Positions 16,788 to 26,429 of a DNA stretch of 64,000 nt are shown here, piece by piece (within the stretch, counting starts at the first letter, position 1; each line of letters opens with the position of its first letter). A model generated the notes under the pieces. The model searched no databases and was not told where the DNA came from. It was given only the letters and a program-made list of their open reading frames with translations. The position numbers were made by a program, and so were the translations under genes. The stretch covers positions 1,291,001 to 1,355,000 of the forward strand of contig NZ_CP080327.1 of assembly GCF_019443285.1 (NCBI RefSeq), in the 5' to 3' direction. The stretch is from Aquisediminimonas profunda (lineage in GTDB: Bacteria > Pseudomonadota > Alphaproteobacteria > Sphingomonadales > Sphingomonadaceae).

Positions 16788-17504
16788 TTAAAGGCTCCTG
16801 CCGTCAGCGGAAGCGAGAGATGCGGCAGGTACCGCAAAACGATTGACCAGAGCAGCGGCCTGCGGGCACTCGACACCGGCTTGCGGGTCGGGAGCGGCCG
16901 CAAACCGAACTTCTTCTACTTCCCAAGCAGCATCAAGCGCTTCAAGATCGTCTGGATTGTCGGCAGGGGCAATTGCACTTTCAGCATCAATCCCGCGATC
17001 GACTCGAGCCAGATCGCACAAGGCAATCAGCACCGCAGCATATTGCGACATGCGCTTGCCCAGCCGAACAGCCAATGCTGCCAGCACCAAACCGGGTTCG
17101 GAGAGTTTCTCCAGCGCGTCTGCAAGCGGAAGGACCGAACAATACTCCAGGAACTGCGGGAGGAAGTCGGGCAGTTCGTTGGAGACTGGTTCAAGCCCCG
17201 CGTCCAGATATCGTTCCCGCAAATCGACCATCGCCTGGCCGCGATCGCGGCTCTCGCCATGGACATGCTCAAAGAGATAAAGCGAATGCGCGCGGCCCCG
17301 ATCAAACAAGTCGGTGTAGTTTTCCTGTATCTCGAGAAGATCTGCCGCGCTGATCTGCGCGAACAAGGGTTCGAGCGCCATGCACTGTGCCGAGGACAAG
17401 AGCCCCTCGTCGGCTAATAGCTGCCGCATCTCCGGCACCGCTGCCTGCAATTCAGCAGAAGGGTACTGCATCAAAGCGGAGAGGATTTTGAACGTCATCG
17501 TCAT
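16788..17504 (-). CDS. narJ: Nitrate reductase molybdenum cofactor assembly chaperone
   Basis: A 238-residue TorD/NarJ-type chaperone that binds apo-NarG and promotes insertion of the molybdenum cofactor. Typical elements are the ALMQYPSAEL start, YTDLFDRGRAHSLYLFEHVHGESRDRGQAM and the LPDFLPQFLEY stretch. Its ATG shares a base with the narH stop (TGATG) and GGAGG lies 7 bases upstream within narH, so it is tightly coupled. The longer frame to 17609 would run inside narH and is rejected. Confidence 0.95.
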   Translation of the reverse strand: MTMTFKILSALMQYPSAELQAAVPEMRQLLADEGLLSSAQCMALEPLFAQISAADLLEIQENYTDLFDRGRAHSLYLFEHVHGESRDRGQAMVDLRERYLDAGLEPVSNELPDFLPQFLEYCSVLPLADALEKLSEPGLVLAALAVRLGKRMSQYAAVLIALCDLARVDRGIDAESAIAPADNPDDLEALDAAWEVEEVRFAAAPDPQAGVECPQAAALVNRFAVPAASLASADGRSL

Positions 17505-19027
17505 CACATCACCTCCGATGGCGTTTGCAGTTTCTTGCGCGCCGGTGCGCCAAACAGGTTGGTCTCGGTGCTTCCGCTCGAACAACCGTTTCCGAAAGAG
17601 AAGCCGCAAGAGCCGCGCTCTTCGAACATGTCTTCGGCATCTTCGCGATGGCCGCTTGGAATGACGAAACGGTCCTCATAATTGGCGATCGCCATGACGT
17701 GATACATCTCTTCGATCTGGCGAGGGGACAAACCAACGCGCTCTGCGATGTCGGTGCGGATCACGCCCTCAACCGTCTTGCCGCGCATGTAGCTGCGCAT
17801 GGCCATCATCCGGTCAAGGCAGACCGCAACCGGCTCTTCCTTACCGGCAGTCAGCAGGTTGGCGAGGTATTTGAGCGGAATACGCAGCGAGCGGACGTCA
17901 GGCATATCGTCGATCATCGCGATCTTGCCAGCTCCCGCTGCCGCACTGATTGGCGACAAGGGCGGCACATACCAGACCATTGGCAGCGTGCGATATTCTG
18001 GATGAAGCGGGAAGGCGACCTTCCATTCCATCGCCATCTTCCAGACCGGTGAATGGCGCGCCGCCTCGAGCCAAGCCTCGGGAACGCCATCTTTGCGCGC
18101 TTGCTCGATGACCGCGGGGTCATTGGGATCAAGGAAGATATCGAGCTGCGCCTGATAAAGGTCCTCGACATCCGGCGCCGAAGCAGCTTCTTCTATCCGA
18201 TCAGCGTCATAGAGCATCACGCCCAGATAGCGGATCCGCCCGACACAGGTTTCAGAACAGACGGTCGGTTGCCCAGCCTCGATTCGCGGATAGCAGAAGA
18301 TGCACTTCTCCGATTTGCCGCTCTTCCAGTTGTAGTAGATCTTCTTGTAGGGACATCCCGAGACGCACATCCGCCAACCACGACATTTCTCCTGATCGAT
18401 CAGGACAATTCCGTCTTCCTCGCGCTTGTAGATCGAGCCCGAGGGACAGGCTGCGACGCAGGTCGGGTTAAGGCAATGTTCGCATAGTCGCGGCAGATAC
18501 ATCATGAAGGTGTTTTCGAACTGGCCGTACAGTTCCTTCTGCACGCCTTCGAAGTTGTAATCTGCGGACCGCTTTGCAAATTCTCCGCCGAGGATTTCTT
18601 CCCAATTCGGGCCCCAGTTGATCTTCTCCATCCGCTCGCCGGTGATCGCTGAACGTGGCCGTGCGGTGGGCTGCGCCTTTGATTCCGGAGCATTTTGCAA
18701 ATGAGCATAGTCGAAAGTGAAGGGCTCGTAGTAATCGTCGATTTCGGGAAGATCGGGGTTGGCGAAGATCTTGGCCAGCAGCCGCCATTTGCCGCCCATG
18801 CGCGGCTGGAGCCGCCCGCCCTTGACCTGCCAGCCGCCGTTCCAGCGCCGCTGGTTTTCCCAATCCTTGGGATAACCGATACCTGGCTTGGTTTCGACAT
18901 TGTTGAACCATGCGTATTCCATGCCGTCGCGGCTGGTCCAGACGTTCTTGCAGGTCACCGAACAGGTGTGGCAGCCGATGCACTTGTCAAGATTCAGCAC
19001 CTTGCCGATTTGCGCGCGAACCTTCAT
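17504..19027 (-). CDS. narH: Respiratory nitrate reductase beta subunit (Fe-S)
   Basis: A 507-residue electron-transfer subunit carrying four Fe-S clusters between NarI and NarG. The first motif is CIGCHTCSVTC (C16, C19, C22, with C26 following). The LCEHCLNPTCVAACPSG motif is complete. CRGWRMCVSGCPY has Trp in place of the second cysteine, the classic NarH change that gives a [3Fe-4S] cluster. ATG 19027 overlaps the narG stop as ATGA and has GGAGG 7 bases upstream; the frame continuing to 19489 is inside narG and is not used. Confidence 0.97.
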   Translation of the reverse strand: MKVRAQIGKVLNLDKCIGCHTCSVTCKNVWTSRDGMEYAWFNNVETKPGIGYPKDWENQRRWNGGWQVKGGRLQPRMGGKWRLLAKIFANPDLPEIDDYYEPFTFDYAHLQNAPESKAQPTARPRSAITGERMEKINWGPNWEEILGGEFAKRSADYNFEGVQKELYGQFENTFMMYLPRLCEHCLNPTCVAACPSGSIYKREEDGIVLIDQEKCRGWRMCVSGCPYKKIYYNWKSGKSEKCIFCYPRIEAGQPTVCSETCVGRIRYLGVMLYDADRIEEAASAPDVEDLYQAQLDIFLDPNDPAVIEQARKDGVPEAWLEAARHSPVWKMAMEWKVAFPLHPEYRTLPMVWYVPPLSPISAAAGAGKIAMIDDMPDVRSLRIPLKYLANLLTAGKEEPVAVCLDRMMAMRSYMRGKTVEGVIRTDIAERVGLSPRQIEEMYHVMAIANYEDRFVIPSGHREDAEDMFEERGSCGFSFGNGCSSGSTETNLFGAPARKKLQTPSEVM

Positions 19028-22000
19028 GTCACATCCTCCCCGGCCAGTTCGTCCGTCGGCAGGGTTTCTTCCATCCAGTCGACCTTGGACAGCTTGCGGA
19101 CGATAACGAATTCGTCGCGGTTGGAGCCGACGGTCCCGTAGTAATTGAAGCCATAGGCCAACTGGACATAGCCGCCGATCATGTGGGTCGGTTTGAGCAC
19201 GGCGCGGGTGACACTGTTGTGGATGCCGCCGCGATTGCCGGTCAGCGGCGATCCCGGCATATTCACGATCTTCTCTTGCGCATGGTACATGAAGAGCGTT
19301 CCCTCCTTTATGCGCTGTGAGACAACCACCCGCGCGACCAGAGCGCCATTGGTGTTGAAGGCTTCGACCCAATCGTTGTCGACCAGCCCGGCTTTCACCG
19401 CGTCGACTTCCGACATCCACACGATCGGCCCGCCGCGTGACAGCGTCAGCATCAAGAGGTTGTCTGTATATGTCGAATGGATGCCCCATTTCTGGTGCGG
19501 GGTGATGAAGTTCAGAATGACGTGCTTTTCATCCTTGGCCTGATCAATCATCGGCTTGACGGTCATTGTATCGATTGGCGGACGATAGACGCAGAAACCT
19601 TCGCCAAAGGCGCGCATCCAGGGATGGTCCTGATAAAGCTGCTGACGACCGGTCAAAGTGCGCCACGGGATCAGCTCATGAACATTGGTATAGCCCGCGG
19701 TGTAGCACACGGTCTCGCTCTCGATCCCTGACCAGGTGGGCGAAGAGATGATCTTGCGCGGCTGGGCCTGGACGTCGCGGAACCGGATCTTCTCGTCTTC
19801 CTTGGGCTTTGCCAGATGCGTGTGGCTGCGTCCGGTGTTTTCCGAGAGCGCCTCCCATGCCTTGACCGCGACTTCGCCGTTTGTCTCGGGCGCCAGCATC
19901 AACAGCACTTCGCAAGCGTCGATCGCGCTTTCGATCCTTGCGTTGCCGTGAGTTGGGCCGCCATCATTGACCATACCATTGAGGCGCTTCAGCAACTCAA
20001 CCTCACGATCCGTGTTCCAGTTGATCCCCTTGCCGCCATTGCCAAGTTTTTCGACTAAGGGCCCAAGCGACGTGAAGCGCTTGTAAAGCCCGGGATAATC
20101 GCGTTCGACCACGGCAACGTTGGGCATGGTCACGCCTGGAATTGCATTTCCTTCGCCACGTCCCCAATCGGCAACGTCGAAGGGTTGTGCCAGCTCCCCT
20201 GGCGTGTCGTGGAGGATCGGAGTGAGCACAACATCTTCTTCGACGCCGAGTACTTCCGGCGCGATTTCAGAGAACTTCTTGGCAAGGCTCTTATAGATTT
20301 CCCAGTCCGACTTGGTTTCCCAGACCGGATCAATCGCAGCCGACAGCGGGTGGATAAAAGGGTGCATGTCAGACGTGTTGAGATCGTCCTTTTCGTACCA
20401 GCTGGCGGTTGGCAGGACGATGTCTGAATAGACGCAGGTCGTGGACATGCGGAAATCGAGCGTAACGGCGAGGTCCAGTTTTCCCTTTGGCGCTTCGTCG
20501 TGCCAGTTTACCTCGTCAGGCTTTTGCGCACCGGTTTCGCCAAGGTTCTTGCCCTGCACGCCGTGCGACGTGCCGAGCAGGTGTTTCAGGAAATACTCAT
20601 GGCCTTTGCCCGAGGATCCCAGGATGTTCGAGCGCCAGACGAACATATTGCGCGGCCAGTTGGCGGGATCGTCCGGATCGCGGCACGACATTTCAAGGTC
20701 GCCCGATTGCAGCCCCTCCGCCACATAGTCCTTGGCTGCCTTGCCCGACACTCTGATGGCCTTGGCGACGTCAAGCGGATTGGTCTTGAGTTGCGGTGCG
20801 GAGGGCAACCAGCCCATCCGTTCAGCCCGGACATTATAATCGATCAACGTCCCCGACCAGTCGCCATCGGGCGCTGTGGGGGAGAGAATCTCCTTCACAT
20901 CGAGCGTCTCGTAGCGCCACTGGTCGCTATGCGCGTAAAAGAAGCTGGTCGAGTTCATCTGGCGAGGCGGACGATTCCAGTCGAGCCCGAAGGCGAGTGG
21001 CAGCCAGCCAGTTTGCGGACGCAGTTTTTCCTGCCCGACATAGTGGCACCAGCCGCCGCCGGACTGGCCAATGCAACCGCATATCACCAACATGTTGATG
21101 ATGCCGCGATAATTCATATCCATGTGGTACCAGTGGTTGAGACCTGCCCCGAGGATGATCATTGATTTGCCGTTGGTCTGCTCAGCGTTGGCCGCAAAGC
21201 CACGCGCCGTCGCAATGATCTGTTCGGCCGGGACACCGGTGATCTTCTCAGCCCAAGCCGGAGTGTAAGGGACGTTATCGCTGTAGTTGTCGCTGACATG
21301 TTCTCCGCCGAGGCCTCGATCGAGGCCATAGTTGGCGCAGAACAGATCAAACACAGTCGCGATAATGGCCTTGCCGTCCTTGAGCGCAATCGAACGAACC
21401 GGCACGCGCCTGTTCAGCACATCTGGATGGTCCGTGCCCTTGAAGTGGTCGTGTTCGCGATTTCCGAAATAGGGGAACGAGACTTCGACAATGTCATCAT
21501 GATCATCGTCGAGAATGGCGGTCATGCGAAGCTTGACGTCGTCACCCTTGCCATCTTTTTCCTCGAGGTTCCATTTGCCCTTTTCGCCCCAGCGGAACCC
21601 CGCCGTGCCAAGCGGGGCGACCACTTTCCCGCTGACATCGTCGATCGCGACCGATTTCCATTCGGGGTTGTTCTTCTCGCCCAGGGATCCATTGAAATCC
21701 GAGGCGCGCAGCATCCTCTCAGGAACATACGCGCCGTCTTTCTCGACTAGCCGGACCAGCATCGGCATGTCGGAATATTTGCGGCAATAGTCTTCGAAAT
21801 AGGGCACTTGCCGGTCGAGATGATACTCGCGCAGGATAACGTGCCCTAGCGCCATGGCCAGCGCGGCATCGGTTCCCTGCTTGGCGTTGAGCCACAGGTC
21901 GGCGAACTTGGTTGCCTCGGCATAGTCAGGTGAGACCACGACTGTCTTTGCGCCGCGATAGCGCGCCTCGGTGAAAAAATGCGCATCAGGTGTGCGGGTT

Positions 22001-22773
22001 TGCGGGACATTCGAGCCCCACAGCATGATGAAGCCCGAATTGTACCAGTCAGCACTTTCGGGAACATCGGTCTGCTCGCCCCATGTTTGCGGGCTCGACG
22101 GCGGCAGATCGCAATACCAGTCATAGAAAGACATGCTGGTGCCGCCGAGAAGCGATAAATAGCGCGATCCCGCTGCATAGCTTACCATCGACATCGCCGG
22201 TATCGGCGAAAATCCAATGATCCGATCAGGGCCATATCTTTTGGCGGTATAGGCGTTTGCTGCCGCAACGATCTCGGTAACTTCGTCCCACCCGGCGCGG
22301 ACAAAGCCGCCATGGCCGCGGATTGAGGTGTAGCTCTTGCGCTTGGCCGAATCCTCGACAATCGAGGCCCATGCGGCGACCGGCGGCATAGTCTGGCGCG
22401 CCTCGCGCCACAGCCGCACCAGGCGCGAGCGGACCAGAGGATATTTTAGCCGCTGGGCCGAGTAGATGTACCAGCTGTAGCTGGCCCCGCGTGCGCAGCC
22501 GCGTGGCTCATGGTTGGGCAACTCGGGCCGGGTGCGTGGATAGTCAGTCTGCTGCGTTTCCCAAGTGATGATCCCGCCCTTGACGTAGATCTTCCACGAG
22601 CATGAACCGGTGCAATTTACCCCGTGGGTCGAGCGCACCACCTTGTCGTGTTGCCAGCGTTTGCGATAACTGTCTTCCCATTCGCGGGATTCCCCAGTGG
22701 TGACGCCATGACCGTCCGAGAACGGAGTCTTTGCCTGCTTGAAGAACGTCAGGCGATCGAGAAGGTGGCTCAT
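19024..22773 (-). CDS. narG: Respiratory nitrate reductase alpha subunit (molybdoenzyme)
   Basis: A 1249-residue catalytic subunit reducing nitrate to nitrite on the cytoplasmic side of the inner membrane. H50, C54, C58 and C93 match the ligands of the FS0 cluster (STHGVNCTGSCSW, RGCARG). The molybdenum ligand Asp is in FYDWYCDLPPSSPQTWGEQ at residue 222, as in the E. coli enzyme. Length is normal. ATG 22773 has AAGGA about 8 bases upstream and follows the narK stop by 11 bases; the frame extends back into narK but that part is not NarG-like. Second gene of the narKGHJI-isomerase operon. Confidence 0.98.
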   Translation of the reverse strand: MSHLLDRLTFFKQAKTPFSDGHGVTTGESREWEDSYRKRWQHDKVVRSTHGVNCTGSCSWKIYVKGGIITWETQQTDYPRTRPELPNHEPRGCARGASYSWYIYSAQRLKYPLVRSRLVRLWREARQTMPPVAAWASIVEDSAKRKSYTSIRGHGGFVRAGWDEVTEIVAAANAYTAKRYGPDRIIGFSPIPAMSMVSYAAGSRYLSLLGGTSMSFYDWYCDLPPSSPQTWGEQTDVPESADWYNSGFIMLWGSNVPQTRTPDAHFFTEARYRGAKTVVVSPDYAEATKFADLWLNAKQGTDAALAMALGHVILREYHLDRQVPYFEDYCRKYSDMPMLVRLVEKDGAYVPERMLRASDFNGSLGEKNNPEWKSVAIDDVSGKVVAPLGTAGFRWGEKGKWNLEEKDGKGDDVKLRMTAILDDDHDDIVEVSFPYFGNREHDHFKGTDHPDVLNRRVPVRSIALKDGKAIIATVFDLFCANYGLDRGLGGEHVSDNYSDNVPYTPAWAEKITGVPAEQIIATARGFAANAEQTNGKSMIILGAGLNHWYHMDMNYRGIINMLVICGCIGQSGGGWCHYVGQEKLRPQTGWLPLAFGLDWNRPPRQMNSTSFFYAHSDQWRYETLDVKEILSPTAPDGDWSGTLIDYNVRAERMGWLPSAPQLKTNPLDVAKAIRVSGKAAKDYVAEGLQSGDLEMSCRDPDDPANWPRNMFVWRSNILGSSGKGHEYFLKHLLGTSHGVQGKNLGETGAQKPDEVNWHDEAPKGKLDLAVTLDFRMSTTCVYSDIVLPTASWYEKDDLNTSDMHPFIHPLSAAIDPVWETKSDWEIYKSLAKKFSEIAPEVLGVEEDVVLTPILHDTPGELAQPFDVADWGRGEGNAIPGVTMPNVAVVERDYPGLYKRFTSLGPLVEKLGNGGKGINWNTDREVELLKRLNGMVNDGGPTHGNARIESAIDACEVLLMLAPETNGEVAVKAWEALSENTGRSHTHLAKPKEDEKIRFRDVQAQPRKIISSPTWSGIESETVCYTAGYTNVHELIPWRTLTGRQQLYQDHPWMRAFGEGFCVYRPPIDTMTVKPMIDQAKDEKHVILNFITPHQKWGIHSTYTDNLLMLTLSRGGPIVWMSEVDAVKAGLVDNDWVEAFNTNGALVARVVVSQRIKEGTLFMYHAQEKIVNMPGSPLTGNRGGIHNSVTRAVLKPTHMIGGYVQLAYGFNYYGTVGSNRDEFVIVRKLSKVDWMEETLPTDELAGEDVT

Positions 22774-22784
22774 GCTCTTGGTCC

Positions 22785-25511
22785 TTATTGGGCAACGGCG
22801 AGGGCAGGGACAGGCGAATTGCCGCGTTCTATCGCGTGGAGCAGGCCGCCCTTGCGCGTGTAGACAAACCAGGTCAGCGCAGCGCAGCTCGCGTAGAAGA
22901 TCAGGAAACCCCAAAGTGCTGCCATTGGAGTTCCGGTCACTGCAATCGCGCTGCCGAAGCTCTTCGGGATAAAGAAGGCGCCGTAGGCGGCGATGGCAGA
23001 GGTAAAACCGACGATCGCAGCTGATTCCTTTTCTGCCTGCCGCGTCGTCTCAGCCGCGTTCAATTCGGGCATCAGCCGCGGAACTTCCTGCCGCATGATC
23101 ACCGGTATCATCTGGAAGGTCGAAGCATTGCCGACGCCCGTGACGAAGAACATGAAGACGAACATTCCAAGGAAACCAAAGAAGTCCTTTTGTCCGAGGA
23201 AATGCATCACTCCAATCACTCCGAGCATCATGCCCAGGAACACCCACAGCGTGACGCGAGCACCACCCCATTTGTCCGACACCCAGCCCGTCGCGGCCCG
23301 GCTGACAGCGCCGACAAGCGGACCCAGGAAGACGTATTTCAACACATTGACGTCAGGGAACTGGCTCTTGGCGAGGAGCGGAAGGCCTGCAGAAAAGCCG
23401 ATGAACGAACCAAAGGTGCCGGTATAGAGCCAGCACATCAGCCAGTTATGCTTACGCTGGAAGATCACGGATTGTTCAGCAAAACTGGCTTTGACGTCAG
23501 CGATGTCATTCATCCCGAACCATGCCAGCACGCCCGCGGCAATAATGAAGGGCACCCAGATGAATCCAGCATTCTGCAGCCAGAGCTGGCCGCCTTCGCC
23601 GGTGGCCGCCGGTAGGCCACCCATCGTGCCAAATACGCTGGCAGTTATCACGATCGGGACCAGAAACTGCATTACTGACACGCCCAGATTGCCGAGTCCG
23701 GCATTGAGCGCCATCGCATTTCCCTTTCTCGCCTTGGGGAAGAAAAAGCTGATGTTCGACATCGATGACGCGAAGTTACCCCCGCCAAGACCGCATAGCA
23801 GCGCGAGCACCAGAAAGATGAAATAGGGAGTTTCAGGGTTTTGGACCGCATAGCCGATTCCAAATGCCGGGATCAGCAGCGAAAACGTTGACAGGGTCGT
23901 CCACAAGCGCCCGCCGAAGATCGGGACCATGAAGCTATAGAAGATCCGCAGGGTCGCGCCAGAAAGGCCCGGAAGTGCCGCCAGCCAAAACAGTTGGTCA
24001 GTGGTATAGTTGAACCCGATCAGCGGAAGTTTCGCGACAACCATCGACCAGACCATCCATACCGAGAAGGCGAGAAGAAGCGCAGGGATTGAAATGTAGA
24101 GATTCCTCCGTGCAATCGGCTCGCCAATATTCTCCCAGAATTCGCGCTCTTCGGGCCGCCATTCTGCGATCACTTTTGCAACGCCGGCGCCATGCAACTT
24201 GGTGTCGTGAAGATCAGCCATTTCTGGGAATTGCGGCAGTGATCGGGCATCGAGGCCCGATGCCTTCTGCTCCATCTGTCGGACGGCAAGGTGCATCCAG
24301 CCAAGCGCCACGACGACCAGCGCAAACAGGACCATGAAGCAGCTCGTCCAGACCCCGGTCAGGTCACTCACTGCGCCGAAAATGATGGGCAGTATAAAGC
24401 CACCGAGCCCGCCGACCATGCCGACCATGCCGCCGACAGCCCCGACATGATCAGGATAATAGACCGGGATGTGTTTGTAGACTGCGGCTTTGCCCAGCGA
24501 CATGACGAAGCCGAGCAGGAACATCGTAAGGACAAAGGGCAACAGGCTCATCGACGTAGAAAAGCGGATATCTCCCTTGATCCCGTGGATCACATAATCA
24601 GTGGCGGGATAGGAAAGCATGAAGAGACAGACAAGCGACACGCCAAAGGTCACATACATGATCTTTCTGGCGCCATATCTGTCCGATAGAATTCCTCCAT
24701 ATACCCGAAACAGGCTGGCTGAAAGCGAGAAGGTCGCTGCGAACAAACCGGCCGTTTTCACATCGACGCCATAGACGCCCATGAGATATTTGGGCAGCCA
24801 GAGCGCCAAGGCCACAAACGCGCCGAACACGAAGAAATAGTAAAGCGAAAACCGCCAAACCTGCTGGAACTTCAGCGGCTCAAGCTGTTCGCGAAGGGAC
24901 TTCGGCCTGGCTCCTGAGATCTTGCGGCTCGCAAAGTCGGGATCATCCTTGCCGAAGAGGAAGAACAGCACAGCGACGACTGCAAGCGCTGTCGCCCAGA
25001 TTTGAGCCACGGCCGTCCAGCCCAGCGCGACCATGACAAAGGGCGCTGCGAATTTGGTGACGGCAGCTCCGACATTGCCCATTCCAAAAAAGCCAAGTGC
25101 AGTTCCCTGTTTTTCTTGCGGGTACCATTTGGAAACATAGGCGATGCCCACCGCAAAGCCGCCCCCGGCCAGACCCACTCCCAACGCCGCCGCTAGAATC
25201 ATTGGGTAGGTGTGCGCGTAGGAGAGCAGAAAGGTCGATGCCGCCGAGGCCAGCATGGTTGCTGGAAAGACGATGCGTCCCCCGCGCTGATCAGTCCATA
25301 CCCCCAGGAACACCCGGATCAATGAACCAGTCAGGATCGGCGTACCGACCAACAGACCAAACTGCGTGTCATTCAGCCCGAGCTCGGCCTTTATCTGAAT
25401 GCCGATGATTGCGAAAATCGTCCAGACAGCGAAGCAGATTGTGAAAGCAAAAGTACTCAGGCCCAGCGCGCGGTTTTGATCGGTTTTTGGCACTGCAAGT
25501 ATCGTCGGCAT
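22785..25511 (-). CDS. narK: NarK1-NarK2 fusion nitrate/nitrite transporter
   Basis: A 908-residue protein made of two complete MFS transporters in tandem, about 24 membrane segments. The first half has GGGFAVGIAYVSKWYP and the second GGGNFASSMSNISFFFP, the nitrate-signature positions of the NarK1 and NarK2 types. A cytoplasmic linker at roughly residues 425-475 joins them. Such fusions are known, for instance in Paracoccus, where they combine nitrate/proton symport with nitrate/nitrite exchange. ATG 25511 follows a G-rich site; the frame back to 25616 is less likely because it would cover the Fnr box. First gene of the nar operon. Confidence 0.93.
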   Translation of the reverse strand: MPTILAVPKTDQNRALGLSTFAFTICFAVWTIFAIIGIQIKAELGLNDTQFGLLVGTPILTGSLIRVFLGVWTDQRGGRIVFPATMLASAASTFLLSYAHTYPMILAAALGVGLAGGGFAVGIAYVSKWYPQEKQGTALGFFGMGNVGAAVTKFAAPFVMVALGWTAVAQIWATALAVVAVLFFLFGKDDPDFASRKISGARPKSLREQLEPLKFQQVWRFSLYYFFVFGAFVALALWLPKYLMGVYGVDVKTAGLFAATFSLSASLFRVYGGILSDRYGARKIMYVTFGVSLVCLFMLSYPATDYVIHGIKGDIRFSTSMSLLPFVLTMFLLGFVMSLGKAAVYKHIPVYYPDHVGAVGGMVGMVGGLGGFILPIIFGAVSDLTGVWTSCFMVLFALVVVALGWMHLAVRQMEQKASGLDARSLPQFPEMADLHDTKLHGAGVAKVIAEWRPEEREFWENIGEPIARRNLYISIPALLLAFSVWMVWSMVVAKLPLIGFNYTTDQLFWLAALPGLSGATLRIFYSFMVPIFGGRLWTTLSTFSLLIPAFGIGYAVQNPETPYFIFLVLALLCGLGGGNFASSMSNISFFFPKARKGNAMALNAGLGNLGVSVMQFLVPIVITASVFGTMGGLPAATGEGGQLWLQNAGFIWVPFIIAAGVLAWFGMNDIADVKASFAEQSVIFQRKHNWLMCWLYTGTFGSFIGFSAGLPLLAKSQFPDVNVLKYVFLGPLVGAVSRAATGWVSDKWGGARVTLWVFLGMMLGVIGVMHFLGQKDFFGFLGMFVFMFFVTGVGNASTFQMIPVIMRQEVPRLMPELNAAETTRQAEKESAAIVGFTSAIAAYGAFFIPKSFGSAIAVTGTPMAALWGFLIFYASCAALTWFVYTRKGGLLHAIERGNSPVPALAVAQ

Positions 25512-25577
25512 GGCTCGCCCCCCGCGAATAACGAATTCGATTGACCGGGACGTTGGCTTGGCCGGGCGAGAAGGTTT

Positions 25578-25591
25578 TTGATCTGAGTCAA
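25578..25591 (-). promoter_or_regulatory. Fnr/Dnr-type box upstream of narK
   Basis: TTGATCTGAGTCAA matches the Fnr-family consensus TTGAT-N4-ATCAA with one mismatch. It is centred about 73 bases upstream of the narK start, a usual distance for activation of an anaerobic operon. Confidence 0.75.
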
Positions 25592-25671
25592 AGTGAGGCC
25601 CCTCTTGAGGAACCAAATCGCTTGCGGCTGATGCTTATCATATGGTGGCCTGACTTTAGTTATGGATCGAA

Positions 25672-25685
25672 TTGATAATCATCAA
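25672..25685 (+). promoter_or_regulatory. Perfect Fnr-type box upstream of the Crp/Fnr gene
   Basis: TTGATAATCATCAA is an exact match to TTGAT-N4-ATCAA. It lies 40 bases upstream of the Crp/Fnr-family start in the divergent region with narK. It could serve autoregulation or add to narK control; which gene it serves cannot be told from sequence. Confidence 0.75.
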
Positions 25686-25724
25686 TTCATGGCCTATTCC
25701 GGCCACAACCCGGAGGAGTGAAAC

Positions 25725-26429
25725 TTGCGCGAAGGCGAACGACCAGAGATTGCCAAGCTGCCGCTGTTCGCCGAGATGGATGAGGACAAACGCAATCGGA
25801 TCTTCACAGCCTCGTTCTTGCAGGCGTTCCCGCCGCAACTGACGCTGTTCGAGGTCGGCCAACATGCGGATTTTCTCCACGTCCTTGTCGATGGTCTGGT
25901 TGAACTCTACACAACCAATGCGGAGCGTGACACGACGATGGCGATCATCGAGCCAGTCCATAGTTTCATTCTTGCAGCTGTAATTACCGATCAGCCGTAT
26001 CTGATGGCAGCACGAACTCTCAGTGCATCGCGGGTTTTGCTGATTCCGGCGGAACTCTTGCGTGCCGTGATCCAGCACGATGTAGCCTTGATGCAAGAGA
26101 CCATGCGTGAACTGGCGATGGGTTATAGAGGGCTGGTGCGGGCCTTAACCGACTTAAAGCTGCGTCAATCAACCGAGCGACTTGGCAACTTCCTGTTGCT
26201 TGAGAGCCGAAAGCTAGGCGGTGCCCGAAGGCTCCGGTTGCGCGGCGAAAAGCGCTTGTTTGCTTCGCTTCTGGGTATGACGCCAGAGAATCTCTCCCGC
26301 GCCTTCAGCGCGCTCGGTAAACATGGCGTGATTGTCGAAGGCGCCAACATCGTCATCGACAATCCAGTTGCACTGGAGGCCTTTGCGCGCCCGGATCCTG
26401 TTGATGATTCCAGCCTAGATCAATCCTGA
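25725..26429 (+). CDS. Crp/Fnr-family transcriptional regulator
   Basis: A 234-residue regulator with an N-terminal cyclic-nucleotide-binding-like beta barrel, a long dimerisation helix and a C-terminal helix-turn-helix (FASLLGMTPENLSRAFSALGKHGVIV). It contains no cysteine at all, so it cannot carry an Fnr-type [4Fe-4S] cluster; a Dnr/NnrR-like NO or heme sensor, or another signal, is more likely. The recognition helix ENLSR agrees with binding TTGAT-type sites. The start is TTG 25725 with GGAGGAG 6 bases upstream. It is divergent from narK and is the obvious regulator of the nitrate block. Confidence 0.9.
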   Translation: MREGERPEIAKLPLFAEMDEDKRNRIFTASFLQAFPPQLTLFEVGQHADFLHVLVDGLVELYTTNAERDTTMAIIEPVHSFILAAVITDQPYLMAARTLSASRVLLIPAELLRAVIQHDVALMQETMRELAMGYRGLVRALTDLKLRQSTERLGNFLLLESRKLGGARRLRLRGEKRLFASLLGMTPENLSRAFSALGKHGVIVEGANIVIDNPVALEAFARPDPVDDSSLDQS

